From Selaginella tamariscina (taxonomy: Eukaryota; Streptophyta; Lycopodiopsida; Selaginellales; Selaginellaceae), in contig PUQB01000148.1 of assembly GCA_003024785.1 (NCBI GenBank), forward strand, positions 248,001 through 312,000: a stretch of DNA of 64,000 nucleotides. Reading direction: 5' to 3'. The stretch's first letter is position 1, and each line of letters begins with the position of its first letter. The translations under genes were made by a program, and so were the position numbers. Below the pieces are notes generated by a model. That model searched no databases, was not told where the DNA came from, and saw only the letters and a program-made list of their open reading frames with translations. Of this stretch, positions 11,926-22,560 are shown piece by piece.

Positions 11926-12489
11926 TTATGTCTTTTGCAAGTCTCCATTCAAACCCAACTTCTCATAGATTAGACGCATCATCACATAGGCAGCTGGATC
12001 ACTCGGATTTCTACCCACTAACACATCAAATGCAGCTTTGCCTACTTCAACGTTCTTCCATTTGGTACATGCCCCTAACAATGTTCTCCAGACAAACTCA
12101 TCTGCTGCGAATGGCATTCCTCTTACAAGAGATAATGCATCTTCTAACTTATTTTCCCGGCCCAACATCCCAATCATGCATGTATAGTGCTCAACAGTTG
12201 GACAAACACCATATGAGGACATAGAGTTAAAATGGGAACTACCCTCTTTCAACATGCCAGCGTGACTACAGGCTTTAAGAATACAAGTGAATGTGATATC
12301 ATCCATTTGTATACCAATTTCTTTCATCTGCATTACCAAACTAAACACTCGGTATGTGTCTCCAAGCATGCTGTATCCCGATACCAAAGCATTCCAAGTA
12401 ACTACGTCGTGAGAATGTACCTGGTTGAACATATGTTCAGCTATAGCCATGTTACTGCACTTTCCATATAAGTCCACCAAACAGCTTAT
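11926..12489 (-). pseudogene. C-terminal part of PPR-B in a shifted frame
   Basis: This continues PPR-B after an apparent frameshift at about 12488-12495. The upstream frame stops after LEHSEL, while a neighbouring frame reads on as ISCLVDLYGKCSNMAIAEH. It adds about four PPR motifs (VTWNALVSGYSMLGDTYRVF; ACSHAGMLKEG; CMIGMLGRENKLEDALSL) and an E-type end (EFVWRTLLGACTKWKNVEVG), then stops after NGDLQKT. There is no DYW domain. If the shift is a sequencing or assembly error, the gene is one intronless unit of about 825 codons; if real, the product loses its E-type end. Confidence 0.8.
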
Positions 12490-14411
12490 CAGAGTTCACT
12501 ATGTTCGAGTCCTCGCTTGCAAATCTGACCATGTACCAGTTGTCCATCTGGTAACGAGGTTAAACCTACACATGCCTTGAGTGCAGCAGCAAACGTAACA
12601 GAGTTAGGTTGACAGTTCATGCTCATAAACAGCTCCATGGCTGATAAGCTGTCCCCATTTTCCACATACCCCAAAATGAGGCAGTTCCAGCAAACAACAT
12701 TCCGGTATATAATCCCATTGAAGACACTCTTAGCCATATTCATATCTCCACATTTTCTATACATGTTCACCAGAGTGTTTGCCACAGCTACGTCGGAGTC
12801 GAGCCCTTGAGATTTGACATGTTTATGAATGGCCATTCCCTTCTCTAAAACAGACTGCTGCTTGTCAGAACCAAGAACAGAACACGCCTTTAGTGCTGCA
12901 ACAAAGGTGACAGAGTCCGGAGCGCAGTCCATGCTCATGAACAAGTCCAAAGCTGTAGAACTCTCCCCGTTTTCCACATATCCCAAAATGAGAGAGTTCC
13001 ATGACACAACATCCCGGCACATCATCCGATCAAAACCATTCCGAGCCATATGCATACTTCCACACTTTGTGTACATGTCCACCAAAGTGGTCCCCAGAAG
13101 GCCATCCAAGTTAAGTCGACGTTCCACAACACGTTTATGGATAGCCATTCCCCACTCCAAACTAAGCTGCTTCCTGTGTCGAGCGAGACCTGCACATGCC
13201 CTCAGTGCTGCAACAAATATTGCAGAGTCCGGTTCGCAATCTATGGTGTTAAACAAATCCAAAGCTACACTAAACTCCCCATTCTCCACGTATCCCAGAA
13301 TAAGACAAGTGAACATGACAACGTCTCGGCGAGGCGTCCGATCAGAAACAATCTTAGCCTGCTGTATGCATCCGCATTTTATATACATTTCCACCAAGGC
13401 AGTGGTTACCTTTATATCCGAGTCTGAACCAAGGTCCTTAGCTAGCTTATGAATGGCCATCCCCTTCTCCAGATAAACGTGTTTCTCTGATTCTTTCTCA
13501 GTAGCCAGGTACGAACACGACTTGAGTACTGCAAGAAACGTGACTGAGTTTGGTTCACAGTCCATGCTTGTAAACAAGTCTATCGCTACGGAGCTTTCTC
13601 CGTTTTCCACGTATCCCAGAATGAGACAGTTCCATGAAATAGCATTCCGACAAGTCATCCGGACAAAGACATCCAGTGCACGCTCCATGCTACCGCACTT
13701 TCTGTACATATTCACCAAGGAGGTTGCAACAATTACATCGGATTCAAACCCTCGCTCTCTGAGTTGTATATGTATTGCTAACGCCTTCTCCAGACAGTAC
13801 TGTTTCTGGTATTGTTTGCTCATGGCAAGGCTTCCACATGCCTTCAGTGCTGCAATGAAGGTACATTTGTCTGGTTCACAGTCCATAGTGGTAAATAAGT
13901 CCATTGCTTTGGAGCTTTCACCATTCTCCGCGTATCCTGAAATAAGGGAATTCCATGAGACAACATCCCGACTAGTGATCCGATCAAATACATCCTGAGC
14001 ACATTGAGTGATTCCGCATTTATTGTACATATAGATTAGAGCAGAAGCTACATATTTGTCGGTGTGGTAGTTAGCTGAAACTGCATCCTTATGTAGTTTT
14101 CTTCCTCCTTGCAAGTCCCTTGTTTTGCTACATTGTTTTAATGCAGCAACGACTTCCTTCATTTTCCATTGTTCCCCACGATTTGTACTTTCTGAGAACC
14201 CAAGTCTTTCTTCCAGACATCCAAGCTTTCCTTCCATGCCGCTCGAATTTGAAAATGTAAAGTGCAGTTTACATGTACATTGTTTCTTGTTGGCCTTCTT
14301 AGAATTCTTTGTACATGTTGGATAATAAAACTCATGTAGCTTTCTTCCAGCTTTCCTTCCATGCCGCTCAAATTTGAAAGTTGAAATTCGAATATGGAAT
14401 GTACATATCAC
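12489..14411 (-). CDS. PPR-B: PLS-type pentatricopeptide-repeat protein
   Basis: The longest frame has 640 codons and no intron. PPR proteins bind organellar RNA one base per repeat, and PLS types usually guide C-to-U editing or processing in plastids or mitochondria. Repeats begin near residue 95 (VVAALKQCSKTRDLQGGRKLH) and recur as P-L-S triplets: VVSWNSLISGYAENGESSKA, LVNMYRKCGSMERALDVFVR, VSWNSLILGYVENGESSTA and others, about 17 motifs in all. The first ~60 residues lie in a local 149-bp duplication of spacer DNA and look unlike a PPR leader. The ATGs at 14237 or 14162 are more credible starts. The frame ends early at 12489 by an apparent frameshift. Confidence 0.88.
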   Translation of the reverse strand: MICTFHIRISTFKFERHGRKAGRKLHEFYYPTCTKNSKKANKKQCTCKLHFTFSNSSGMEGKLGCLEERLGFSESTNRGEQWKMKEVVAALKQCSKTRDLQGGRKLHKDAVSANYHTDKYVASALIYMYNKCGITQCAQDVFDRITSRDVVSWNSLISGYAENGESSKAMDLFTTMDCEPDKCTFIAALKACGSLAMSKQYQKQYCLEKALAIHIQLRERGFESDVIVATSLVNMYRKCGSMERALDVFVRMTCRNAISWNCLILGYVENGESSVAIDLFTSMDCEPNSVTFLAVLKSCSYLATEKESEKHVYLEKGMAIHKLAKDLGSDSDIKVTTALVEMYIKCGCIQQAKIVSDRTPRRDVVMFTCLILGYVENGEFSVALDLFNTIDCEPDSAIFVAALRACAGLARHRKQLSLEWGMAIHKRVVERRLNLDGLLGTTLVDMYTKCGSMHMARNGFDRMMCRDVVSWNSLILGYVENGESSTALDLFMSMDCAPDSVTFVAALKACSVLGSDKQQSVLEKGMAIHKHVKSQGLDSDVAVANTLVNMYRKCGDMNMAKSVFNGIIYRNVVCWNCLILGYVENGDSLSAMELFMSMNCQPNSVTFAAALKACVGLTSLPDGQLVHGQICKRGLEHSEL

Positions 14412-14488
14412 TGCAGTTTACATATATATTGTTTCTTGTTGGCCTTCTTAGAATTCTTTGTACATGTTGGAGAGCAAAACTAATGTAG
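14200..14488 (-). repeat. 149-bp tandem duplication at the PPR-A/PPR-B junction
   Basis: Two units start at 14488 and 14339 on the minus strand. Both contain CCAACATGTACAAAGAATTC, AGAAGGCCAACAAGAAACAA and AGCGGCATGGAAGGAAAGCT. Locus 2 has a single unit (46855-46980). The duplication is therefore private to locus 1, or was lost in locus 2, and it places extra in-frame codons in front of PPR-B. Confidence 0.8.
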
Positions 14489-15975
14489 CAGAATCCTTGG
14501 ATCATCGACTTTGAGTGCCGAGTGGGCAGCCTGTAAACCGCGCTCTCGATCCCGATGAACCCTAGAAGCAGCCACCAGCGTTGCCCACTCCTGTGCATCT
14601 ACAAATGGCATGGTCCTCACGAGCTCTTCTGCCTCAGGGAGCTTGCCTATCCTTGCCAGAATGTCAATCATGCTCGAATACTGCTCTTGCCGAGGCATTA
14701 GTTCGTAATCGACAGCCATGGAGACAAACAATTGCCAACCATACGCAAACATACCTACATGCATTCAGAAGAGTCGAGAAACTAACGTGGTTTGGCTTGT
14801 TTCCTTGCAAAGCCATCAGATGGAGCACCTCCATGCCATGCCCAGATCCCGCATACGATGTGATCACTGAGTTCCATGCTACCACGTCTAACACAGGCAT
14901 TTGCTCAAAGAGTTTCCTCGCTTTCGTTATATGCCCATTCTGTGCATTCACTGAAATCATTGGAGACCATGAGAAAGGTCCCTCTCTGGCATCATACAAA
15001 AGATCTCCCTCGCTTCGGCAATCTGCATGGCTTGCGGAAATCCAGTAATCACTGATGTCCAGGTGGAGTCCTTCACAGGTATCTGACTGAATAGAAATTC
15101 TGCCTCCTGCATTTGTCCAGCTTAGGCATATCCAGATATCATTGTGTTGTAGGAAACGACATCTCTCTCTCGAAAAGCTCTATTGCTTCCTGCAGATAAC
15201 CGTTCAGGGCATATGCAGAAAGCAACGAGATAAACACGTCCACCTCAGGAACCTAGTCGAATAAACACCTCGACTTGCTCGTTTCTTGCATACCCACTTA
15301 TGATGGAAGTCCATGCCACCAAGTTTTGTTCCTCCATTGTGTCGAACAGTTTCCTCATTGTGCTCCATGATATCACGTTAAACTCTGGCATTGCATCGAA
15401 GAGGGACCTCGGTTCATCAAAATGCCCTTAATGGGTAAATGTGTGAACATTGTAGAATAGACCGGAGGCATTCGCAAGAAAGATCCCACGTATAAGTAAT
15501 TAGCCCGCCTTGACCATATGCATCTAGAAGAATGCTCCAGGACAGACGTTTCGCAAGGGCATGCTGTTAAACAGTTCTTGAGCTTTCTGTAAATGCCCCG
15601 GTTAGGCATATGCTGCAAGCAGGACATTTCAGTATATTCAAGCATCTGGTCATAGACCCGTTTTGCTTGTTCGATTTCACCGTTTTGTGCAACAGAGTTC
15701 TTCTCTGGCATCGTATTGAACGTCTTCTTAGCAAAGTACACTTGCCCATTGTGGGCATATCCCACAAATACGATGGTCCAGGAGAAGCAGCTGGGTTGAT
15801 CTATCGCATCAACGACGAGCTTCGATTCTTTGATGCTACCACAGTTTCTGTACATTTCTACCAAGAGGTTGGATACTGTGAAGAATTTGCACAGTCCTCT
15901 CCAGGTCCTTGTTTTTACAAGAGAAGCAAGATGGTCTTGTTCTTCACTCGATGTCTTCCTTGTGTCGGCCTTGGG
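14480..15975 (-). pseudogene. PPR-A pseudogene (locus 1)
   Basis: This is a decayed copy of PPR-A at 45147-46893. The N-terminus is recognisable at 15975-15830 (AACCTCTTGGTAGAAATGTA) but lacks about 40 bp present in locus 2. The middle survives in short pieces such as VDAIDQPSCFSWTIVFVGYA (15790-15730) and VAQNGEIEQAKRVYDQM (15690-15640). Large deletions and frameshifts follow between 15600 and 15000. The C-terminal end is well kept (EQYSSMIDILARIGKLPEAE and EWATLVAASRVHRDRERG, 14690-14540). At the point where the locus 2 gene has lost one base, this copy keeps the expected frame (TTTGTCTCC). Confidence 0.9.
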
Positions 15976-16229
15976 GGTTGCTCGAGTGTCAACCTTTTCA
16001 ATATTTTAGGTGTCTATATATATGTGTGTATGTGTTAGCACAAGCACTTCTACCAGTGTTAGTAACACACGGGATTTACTTTTAAGCATGTGCTTAAAAA
16101 CTAAATGAATGATTACTTACCTTGTGTTTAGGCATGTGCTTAAAAACTAAATGAATAATTATTTACCTTGTGCATTAAACAAACATGTTTGTTAATAATA
16201 ATAATAAAAACTATATAATGGATTGGGAG
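15976..16229. other. Spacer with a ~54-bp tandem repeat
   Basis: At 16085-16190 a unit containing GCATGTGCTTAAAAACTAAA, TGAAT(G/A)AT and TTACCTTGTG is present twice in tandem. The rest is unassigned. Confidence 0.6.
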
Positions 16230-16639
16230 GAGGTACTAGTAAGGGGGGCCACATAGTGGTCACTCTAGCCAAGGGACGAGGGAAATCTGCCTAAGTGACC
16301 AAGAATGTATTGATTCCGCGAGAATTCTGCAAGGGCATACGACAGAGCCGCAATCATCACGAGATGAGGGATACCATCTTAGGGCAAAGAGAATCAGCCC
16401 CATCAACCATGACCATCTCAACGCTGCGAGGGGATTCCGCAGGGTTGCACGGTCCTACACAACCACTCACTAGATGAGGGAATACCATCTAGCCAAAGTA
16501 TGTTGCACCACCAACCATGGGAATCAATCCGGTGACCTTACTAGCCAGCGCGCTCAATCGGAAGCAAGAGAGTACAGTAAGAGGAGTGTAAGTGACAACC
16601 ATAAGAAGCTAAGTGCATTCATAACACTTTGGACAAAAA

Positions 16640-17740
16640 AGGCACATGCCTAGTGGATGCGATTCTATGAGACAAATGAAGGAGCTTGTTGGGAAATCGC
16701 ATAGAGGGCGTTTCTAGATGCCTTTCAAGAGGAAAAGAGCGAGGAAGAGGTAATCCATAAGCTAATGAACTTGAAGTAGAAGGCAGGAGAGTCGGTCGAC
16801 GAATATACAGTCTGCATGTTGGGATACATCGCCAGGTTAAGGGATGCCCCAATCAACCTAACCAAGAAGATGTGGCACCAAAAGGGACTGCAGCTAGAGG
16901 TCTACAAGTGGATTGAGCTAGATGACGACTGAACATTTGATAAGTTACTATGGTACGCCAAGAAGGCGGAGAAGTAGGAAGCTGAGAGACACCAGGAGAG
17001 AAAGATGCAAGACAAATCAAATGCTAAGGGGCAAACGACACCAACATGGATAAGGAGAACCTCTCAGATGTCCCAAAGCCTGCCATAAAGGAGTGATGGT
17101 CGAGAGCCAAAAAGCACATGCAGCTACAGTGAGGGGAGACCTAACGAGTGGCAACACGGAAGGAAGACTTAATTGCAACACTAGCTCAAATGGGATACAC
17201 CGCACATGGGATAAGTATTGTCAGGTATGTAACATCCGCGGGTCCCATAACATGGATGATTGCTATCGACTGGCCAAACTCCTAAGCAATAGGCTACCGT
17301 AGGTAGCCGCATTGACGGTGGAATAAAAAGCAGAAGGGGATGCAAACAATTGAAGAAGTTATGGGCATAGAACGGAAGGGGACAACCAACCTCGTAGGAG
17401 GTCACAGTCTAGAGACCGGAGTTGTAGTCCCATGAGCGGTAGCAGCAGCCCTACCAACCCAGGTACAACCATAGAGAGAGACGACTGGAATGCAGAGACA
17501 TGCACACTATGTGGAGGTCCACACCCGCTCTACCGATGCTCATGGGTATCTTTAATCAAACCAGTGCTGGAAGCACAAGCACCCGGCACCGCAAGGGCAG
17601 ATAACGGGCAAACCCCTGCTGGCCCGACACCAATCCCCACACTGCAGGTGAACCAAGTAATGATAGTACTACTAAAACGGGACGAAGATGAACACCACGC
17701 CGCAGGCTCCCTTAGCGGACAAAACAAGTTGCTTGCACGT
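16640..17740 (+). pseudogene. gag of element F with two zinc knuckles
   Basis: The capsid-like part at about 16700-16990 reads FLDAFQEEKSEEEVIHKLMN, AGESVDEYTVCMLGYIARLR and DKLLWYAKKAEK, with stop codons in between. This is the usual plant retroelement gag pattern. Two knuckles follow: CQVCNIRGSHNMDDC (about 17219-17263, C-x2-C-x5-H-x4-C) and CTLCGGPHPLYRC (about 17500-17538, C-x2-C-x3-H-x4-C). Spacing is slightly off the C-x2-C-x4-H-x4-C norm in both. Gag packages element RNA into particles. Confidence 0.65.
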
Positions 17741-18026
17741 ACATAGAACTAGGGAATGGGAAGGCACCATGAGGGAATGAGTAGCAAAACCCACCGTATT
17801 AAAGCAGTGGGTAAGGAAGCAAACTGACATGCCAACCGCTCCAAAACCGGCGAAGCCCAACCAGGGCCAAGGATTGAGGAGAACAACAAGGAGGCGGGAA
17901 TGCCTCGTCTTTAGCATAGGAGAGACCAAGGCATCAATGTGGTAGGAAGCGCCACTTGTTTCAGTTGCACAATGTGGGGCTCGGCCATAAGAATCAACAA
18001 GGCCCCGACCAAGAGGCATTACAACT

Positions 18027-18335
18027 ACAGTGGACTTCGTGAATGACGTGCCCTCCATTCCGGTTCATATGGCGGGTCGCACAATTAGCGAGGTGATTAT
18101 AGACGGAAGGTCGGTAGTGAACATCATGTCAATGGAACTCCATCGTGATCTAGGTATGCCAACCTCGGAGCCTACTCCCTTCCAGGTATGCATGGCAAAT
18201 CAAGCCGAGGTAACACTCAAGGACATCTTAAGGGTAGTAGAAGTCAAGATCCAAGCTGTCAAATTTTGGATAAACGTCGTTGTCCTCAACATGCACACCA
18301 GAGGGGGATTTGACCTGCTTCTTGGTAGACCCTAA
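18027..18335 (+). pseudogene. Retroelement aspartic protease of element F
   Basis: An open stretch of about 100 codons contains EVIIDGRSVVNIMSMELHRD, where plant retroelement proteases usually have a D-G-G-S or D-[ST]-G-[AS] active loop followed by V-N-[IL]. It ends with the flap and C-terminal signature FDLLLGRP. The catalytic aspartate is present, while the glycine after D-G is arginine. The frame stops just after the signature, where related elements run on into pol. Confidence 0.65.
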
Positions 18336-20394
18336 CTTAGGGGTGCGAAGGTACAGCATGACTAGGAGCATCAACAAATAAGATTTGCACCAAAAGGGGG
18401 ATGAGGTCTGTGTCTGCAAGCCAAGTCCAGGCACCCGCACAAAGATTCAAAGTGTTAGAATACCATGCGTCAGGCAGGCGCAAAGGATGGGACGACGGTG
18501 AAACGACGACATTCGGCGGTTGTCCACTAGGCTTGTGCTGCGTAAGGTGGGAGGACCCTCACTAGAGAGGGCACTACACAGGCGGACTAAGGATCATAGG
18601 GGGACCACTCGAACACTGAAACAATACAGACATAGTGCGAGAGCACAAGAACCAATTCACTGACCACCGTTGTGATTCCGGAGGAGCCACTTAGACACAC
18701 CCCAGCCGGATGACAGCACCATCCAAGCGGGCCCGATCCAAGCCTGGTAGTAGAATAGACCAATAGCCCCATACCAGCCCCAGCCTCAACCGAGAATACC
18801 CATAGCCACAGCTGATCGAAGATTAGCTACGGAAGCACCCCAATGAGGACATTCCCTAATAAGTGTAGGCCCAAGTGGGGACCGGTGGTGGAAAGCCGCA
18901 GTAGGAAGGGACGAACTGGTAAGACGCTATAGTTAGGACCAGGGTGGGCTCCACCAGAACCATCAAGGTCACAACAAATGTCAATGACACTATAACAGAC
19001 AGCCGATAGTAGTTACTTTGGGCCGAACATCCATCAAGACGGAGCTCAGTCCAAGGCACACCCTAGGGCAAGGCAGCCAACACTACAAGGAACCCCCAAG
19101 GAAGTGCAGCAGGAAGGACGGTGCAGTCGGAAGGAGGATCTTCAAACACACATGTGGCCAGCTCACAGGGTCACATGGTCCACAAGGATGGACCACACGT
19201 GTGAGGCACGTACTACAAAGGCAATGATGGTCGAACGGCGCCATCATTGTGTATCTGGGCATAGGGATAATCACACCAGTCACCTCTGAGGACGTTAGGA
19301 GGACCACCATGTCTGCAGTACTCGGGAATGAGGTGTATAGTGCAATACTTCAACCACCATGACGACAAATTGGAAGGAGAGGAACAAGCCATTGGTGATC
19401 CAAGAGATTCATGTGTCCATTGAGGGCCAAGAGCAAACAATGGAACTTGTGTTGCCCATGTATTCCAGTTCAAAGAATTAATTGGCTAACCCGACGTTCG
19501 GTGGGTCAGGAGACAGTTGCATTTAGACAAGTTTTTCGACCTTCCATGGGGAAAAGTAGAAAACCCCGGGATTCTTCGAGAAAGCCAGGCAATTCATCTA
19601 GTCCGCAGAACTGGTAGCTAGCCAAGCCGGATGCAAAGGGATCCAGTTCCGCTCGAATGGGAGCGCAACCTTCTGCATTATGTTTGATGAACTAGCGACA
19701 GTCTTTCAACTATCGGAGGATGGCCTCACATTAAGAGAATTATCGAAGACGGAGCCACAGAAGCCCCCCCATAGGGAACGAGGTGCTATGAGGCATGCAA
19801 GAAAGGGAGGAAGCGACCGAATTCGTAGCACTAGTGGCCTTCATGCTCATGAGAAGAACGGGGAGACAAATCATTAGGGGTTGGCGAACAACCTCTGCAG
19901 GGCCTAGGAAGGAGTCATGAGGAACTAGGCAGATTGCCTTAAGTAGTACTTGGTTTTGGCTTTAACTAGAGGTATCCATGGAGTTTGGACCGGGAATGAG
20001 CAAAGACTTTCCAGGGCCAGCCATATCACTATCATGACTACAGGCTTGTTTGGCCAAACTACAGTTAGAGCACCGCCATAGCTCCAAACAGGGGAGGAAG
20101 AGTGGATCGGAATAAGTCAGGACAATTGTAAGGAGCAACCAGGACCCTGGAGTCGACAAAGAAGTAGGCGAGAGGCAACCCCCCTCCTAACCAAGAACCA
20201 CCCATGCACTGGACAACGGAACCTATACACACGGTCCCCTTGGCTGTGGGACCCCCGTTACCATTAGACTTCCCATTAGAGATACCTAGACGATCAGCCT
20301 GTCCATGCCAAGGGGAAACGGAGGGCGAGTCCGAGGAAGAGTCAAAGGTTACCCACCAACATTTCCATGCCGACGGACGGTGGGCCTCAATGGC

Positions 20395-21215
20395 CTACAT
20401 CAAGCTTGCAGAGGCCTTTGACCAACTAAAAGAAGAAATGGTGGTGTATAACGACCTCGACCTCCTAGCCATGGCAAAAGATAAGCTTACAAAATGATGA
20501 TAGGATGCACAGGAGGACACCAAAAAAGCTAAGGAACTGCTCTACTAAGGAGCCCAATTGTGTAGGGTAGTAATGAGGGGGAAGAAGGACGCCTAGGAAC
20601 TCTAGAGCGAGAGAACAATAAATTTTTCATAGGCTACAGGGTGAGTACAATACCCTCCATGAGCTCCTAGACCACCACCAAACCCGCAGCTAGGCCATAG
20701 TAGAGAAAGAATGGCAAAATCACAAACTCAAGACTCAGGTCGAGCAAAGGGGTAGGGAGTTCGAAGAAGCTTGAGCAGAGTTGGCAATGGTCAAGGAAGA
20801 ATTACACCAAAGGGCTCAACTCACAAGGGCCATAACCACACTTATGGCCAAACAAAAAGAACCCCTACCCGGGATGCTGGAGGCAAGCATTGCATTACAA
20901 CCAAGCATAGGACGGGAGCACAACTCACTCAAGAAGCAAGACCCACCACTAACCACTACCACAGAACTAGTGGAGCACGCTCGACAACAAGCCCAACTAC
21001 TTGCAGCAAGGGAAAAAGAGCTACAATGCTCATGAGAGTGAGTTCGAGAGCTGGAAACTCAACTAAAACACGCAGAGGAGCAGCAGGAGGTGAGATTACG
21101 GGAGCTACATCATGCTACTGAGTTGCAGGATGTGACGATCGCCACCCTGAAGCAGAAGCTAGTCGTAGTGGAAAGCAAAGTCGCTACCTACTGCGACCAC
21201 TCGGCCATGACCTAG
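20395..21215 (+). pseudogene. Coiled-coil-coding region of element F
   Basis: Successive open pieces are rich in A, E, K, L and Q with heptad spacing: LAEAFDQLKEEMVVYNDLDL, AELAMVKEELHQRAQLTRAI, EHARQQAQLLAAREKELQ, VRELETQLKHAEEQQEVRL and ELQDVTIATLKQKLVVVESK. Occasional stops interrupt the reading. It occupies the place where an autonomous element would have pol or a 3' extra ORF. It may be a structural gag-like extension; no family was recognised. Confidence 0.45.
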
Positions 21216-21374
21216 GTTAAGGGAGCACATGGCCCGAGGACGAGCTAACGATTAAGTCCAAGCATCTAGTTGATGGTGGTTTGACCACCGTCAACTGCTA
21301 GTTGGTGCGAATGAGCGACGGAATAGAATGTCCGAGCGGTGAAGGTACAACAAGTATGGACTAACGGGGACAAT

Positions 21375-21950
21375 TGTTAGGTGGCACTTAACCAGGCATA
21401 GATCGGATCATCTAGACCACGTGTAAGGGAGGTGCATAAATGCTGCAGGTAGGACTTTGTCATAGGGCAGTAGACTAGTGACAGATTGCCACCTATACTT
21501 AGGGTCTAACACTAGCCAACCCACTATATAAGTAGGGAGGTTGGTAATGGGTTGGGGTCCTTTGAGTCCATTTTCGTCTTTGTATTTTGCTCCAACTTCT
21601 TAGGGTAGCTTTGCACTTGGATAGGCAATATATATATATATATATATATATATACATTCTCCTTCAGTTCATCACCCTTTTTGTTACTCTCCTCTCACCT
21701 CACTTCTAGCCCAATGACGCACTACAGAAGGAAGCAGCATCACTACATTAGGAGAACTCCTCCCCTATACATGGACCCTCACAACATCTGGGTAGAGGCC
21801 ACCTCAGCACCTTCCAGTGCTCTTACGGTAATGCCAGCTCACCGACGTAGACCCCTGAGACTGGACGCTATCCATAGCGTCTTGGCGACCACTAAGATTT
21901 TATAGCAATACCACATCTGGCCTGCGGAGTCCCCAACGACTAGCATCCTA
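21375..21950 (+). repeat. 3' LTR of element F (end approximate)
   Basis: The likely start is TGTTAGGTGGCAC, right after the purine tract ACGGGGACAAT. It contains a TATA-like ACTATATAAGTAGGG at about 21522 and a (TA)n tract at 21628-21653. The end cannot be fixed without the 5' copy; sequence of repeat family H begins near 21955. Confidence 0.5.
21628..21653. repeat. (TA)n microsatellite
   Basis: An uninterrupted alternating A/T run inside the putative 3' LTR of element F. Confidence 0.85.
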
Positions 21951-21954
21951 TTAT

Positions 21955-22560
21955 CTTAAAAACAACAAGCCCTCAAATATTCATGTCATTTTTCCATTTA
22001 GAGTTGAAGATTTCCGTCAACCATAGTAAAGATGGACAATTGCATATTGTAAAGTTCAAGGCACATGATGAGGATAACCCAATATTACTCAAAGAGTTTT
22101 GTCTCTAGGGCAAAGAACTAGAAGAACTTTATTGTATCTTTGGTCCATGATATGCAAGGAGGCACATGATGAGGATAACCCAATATTACTCAAAGAGTTT
22201 TGTCTCTAGGGCAAAGAACTAGAAGAACTTTATGTATCTTTGGTCCATGATATGCAAGGAATTCAATCTTTCAATAGCTACAATCCCTCTTAATTTAAGC
22301 ATGGAATTGAGACATTGTAAAAACTACTTATGGAGAAGCCAAAAAATTCACCACAAACGATTAACAAAGAGTACAAGTTTGAAATTCAGAGACTCAAACC
22401 ATCTTGCACTAGCTTGTAAATCTCAAAAGTGTGATTGCTCAACAAAACACCATTTCCCCATGGCATTTCTTTGCCTCCATGCATGGAAAATTGTTGCTAA
22501 CTTAAGCATGTCATGTATAAGCGTTTCCCTTCAACATTGCATTGGTGGATAATAGTGAGA
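21955..22560 (+). repeat. Repeat family H, copy 1
   Basis: It is similar along its length, in direct orientation, to 43080-44060, for example CAAGCCCTCAAATATTCATG, GAGTTTTGTCTCTAGGGCAA versus GAGTTCCATCTCTAGGGCAG, and ATTCACCACAAACGAT. Both copies are shattered by stops; one frame reads ELEELYVSLVHDMQGI. It may derive from a gene or a transposon; not identified. The copies differ by large indels. Confidence 0.6.
22060..22260 (+). repeat. 101-bp tandem duplication
   Basis: The unit starting GGCACATGATGAGGATAACC at 22060 is repeated at 22161 almost perfectly; the second copy lacks one T in ACTTTATTGTATC. The family H copy at 43.7 kb has a single unit. The duplication is therefore recent and local. 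Confidence 0.9.

Larger units (their letters stand above)
11707..15975 (-). repeat. PPR locus 1: inverted partner of locus 2 (45147-51655)
   Basis: On the minus strand this segment carries PPR-A then PPR-B, the same order and spacing as the plus-strand locus at 45147-51655 when the inserted copia element is ignored. Shared sequence includes the spacer between the genes (TCCAACATGTACAAAGAATT and AGCGGCATGGAAGGAA). The two loci are therefore a duplicated two-gene block in inverted orientation. The 3' limit beyond 11926 is uncertain because locus 2 breaks off inside PPR-B. Confidence 0.85.
16230..21960 (+). mobile_element. Degenerate LTR element F: gag, protease, coiled coil, no visible RT
   Basis: A GC-richer block differs sharply from its AT-rich flanks. 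In order it holds gag with two zinc knuckles, an aspartic protease, a 1.7-kb unassigned part, a coiled-coil-coding region, a purine tract (ACGGGGACAAT) and a 3' LTR starting at 21375. I found no reverse transcriptase, RNase H or integrase motif in any frame. Plants have non-autonomous 'TR-GAG' LTR elements that keep gag only; F resembles these, with protease and a coiled-coil part added. The 5' LTR is not recognisable. Confidence 0.65.

Noticed and set aside
12829..13998. Long plus-strand frames of 158-207 codons
   Set aside because: They are antisense shadows of the PPR-B repeats.
15600..16038. 142-codon plus-strand frame across the PPR-A pseudogene
   Set aside because: Antisense to the pseudogene; no independent support.
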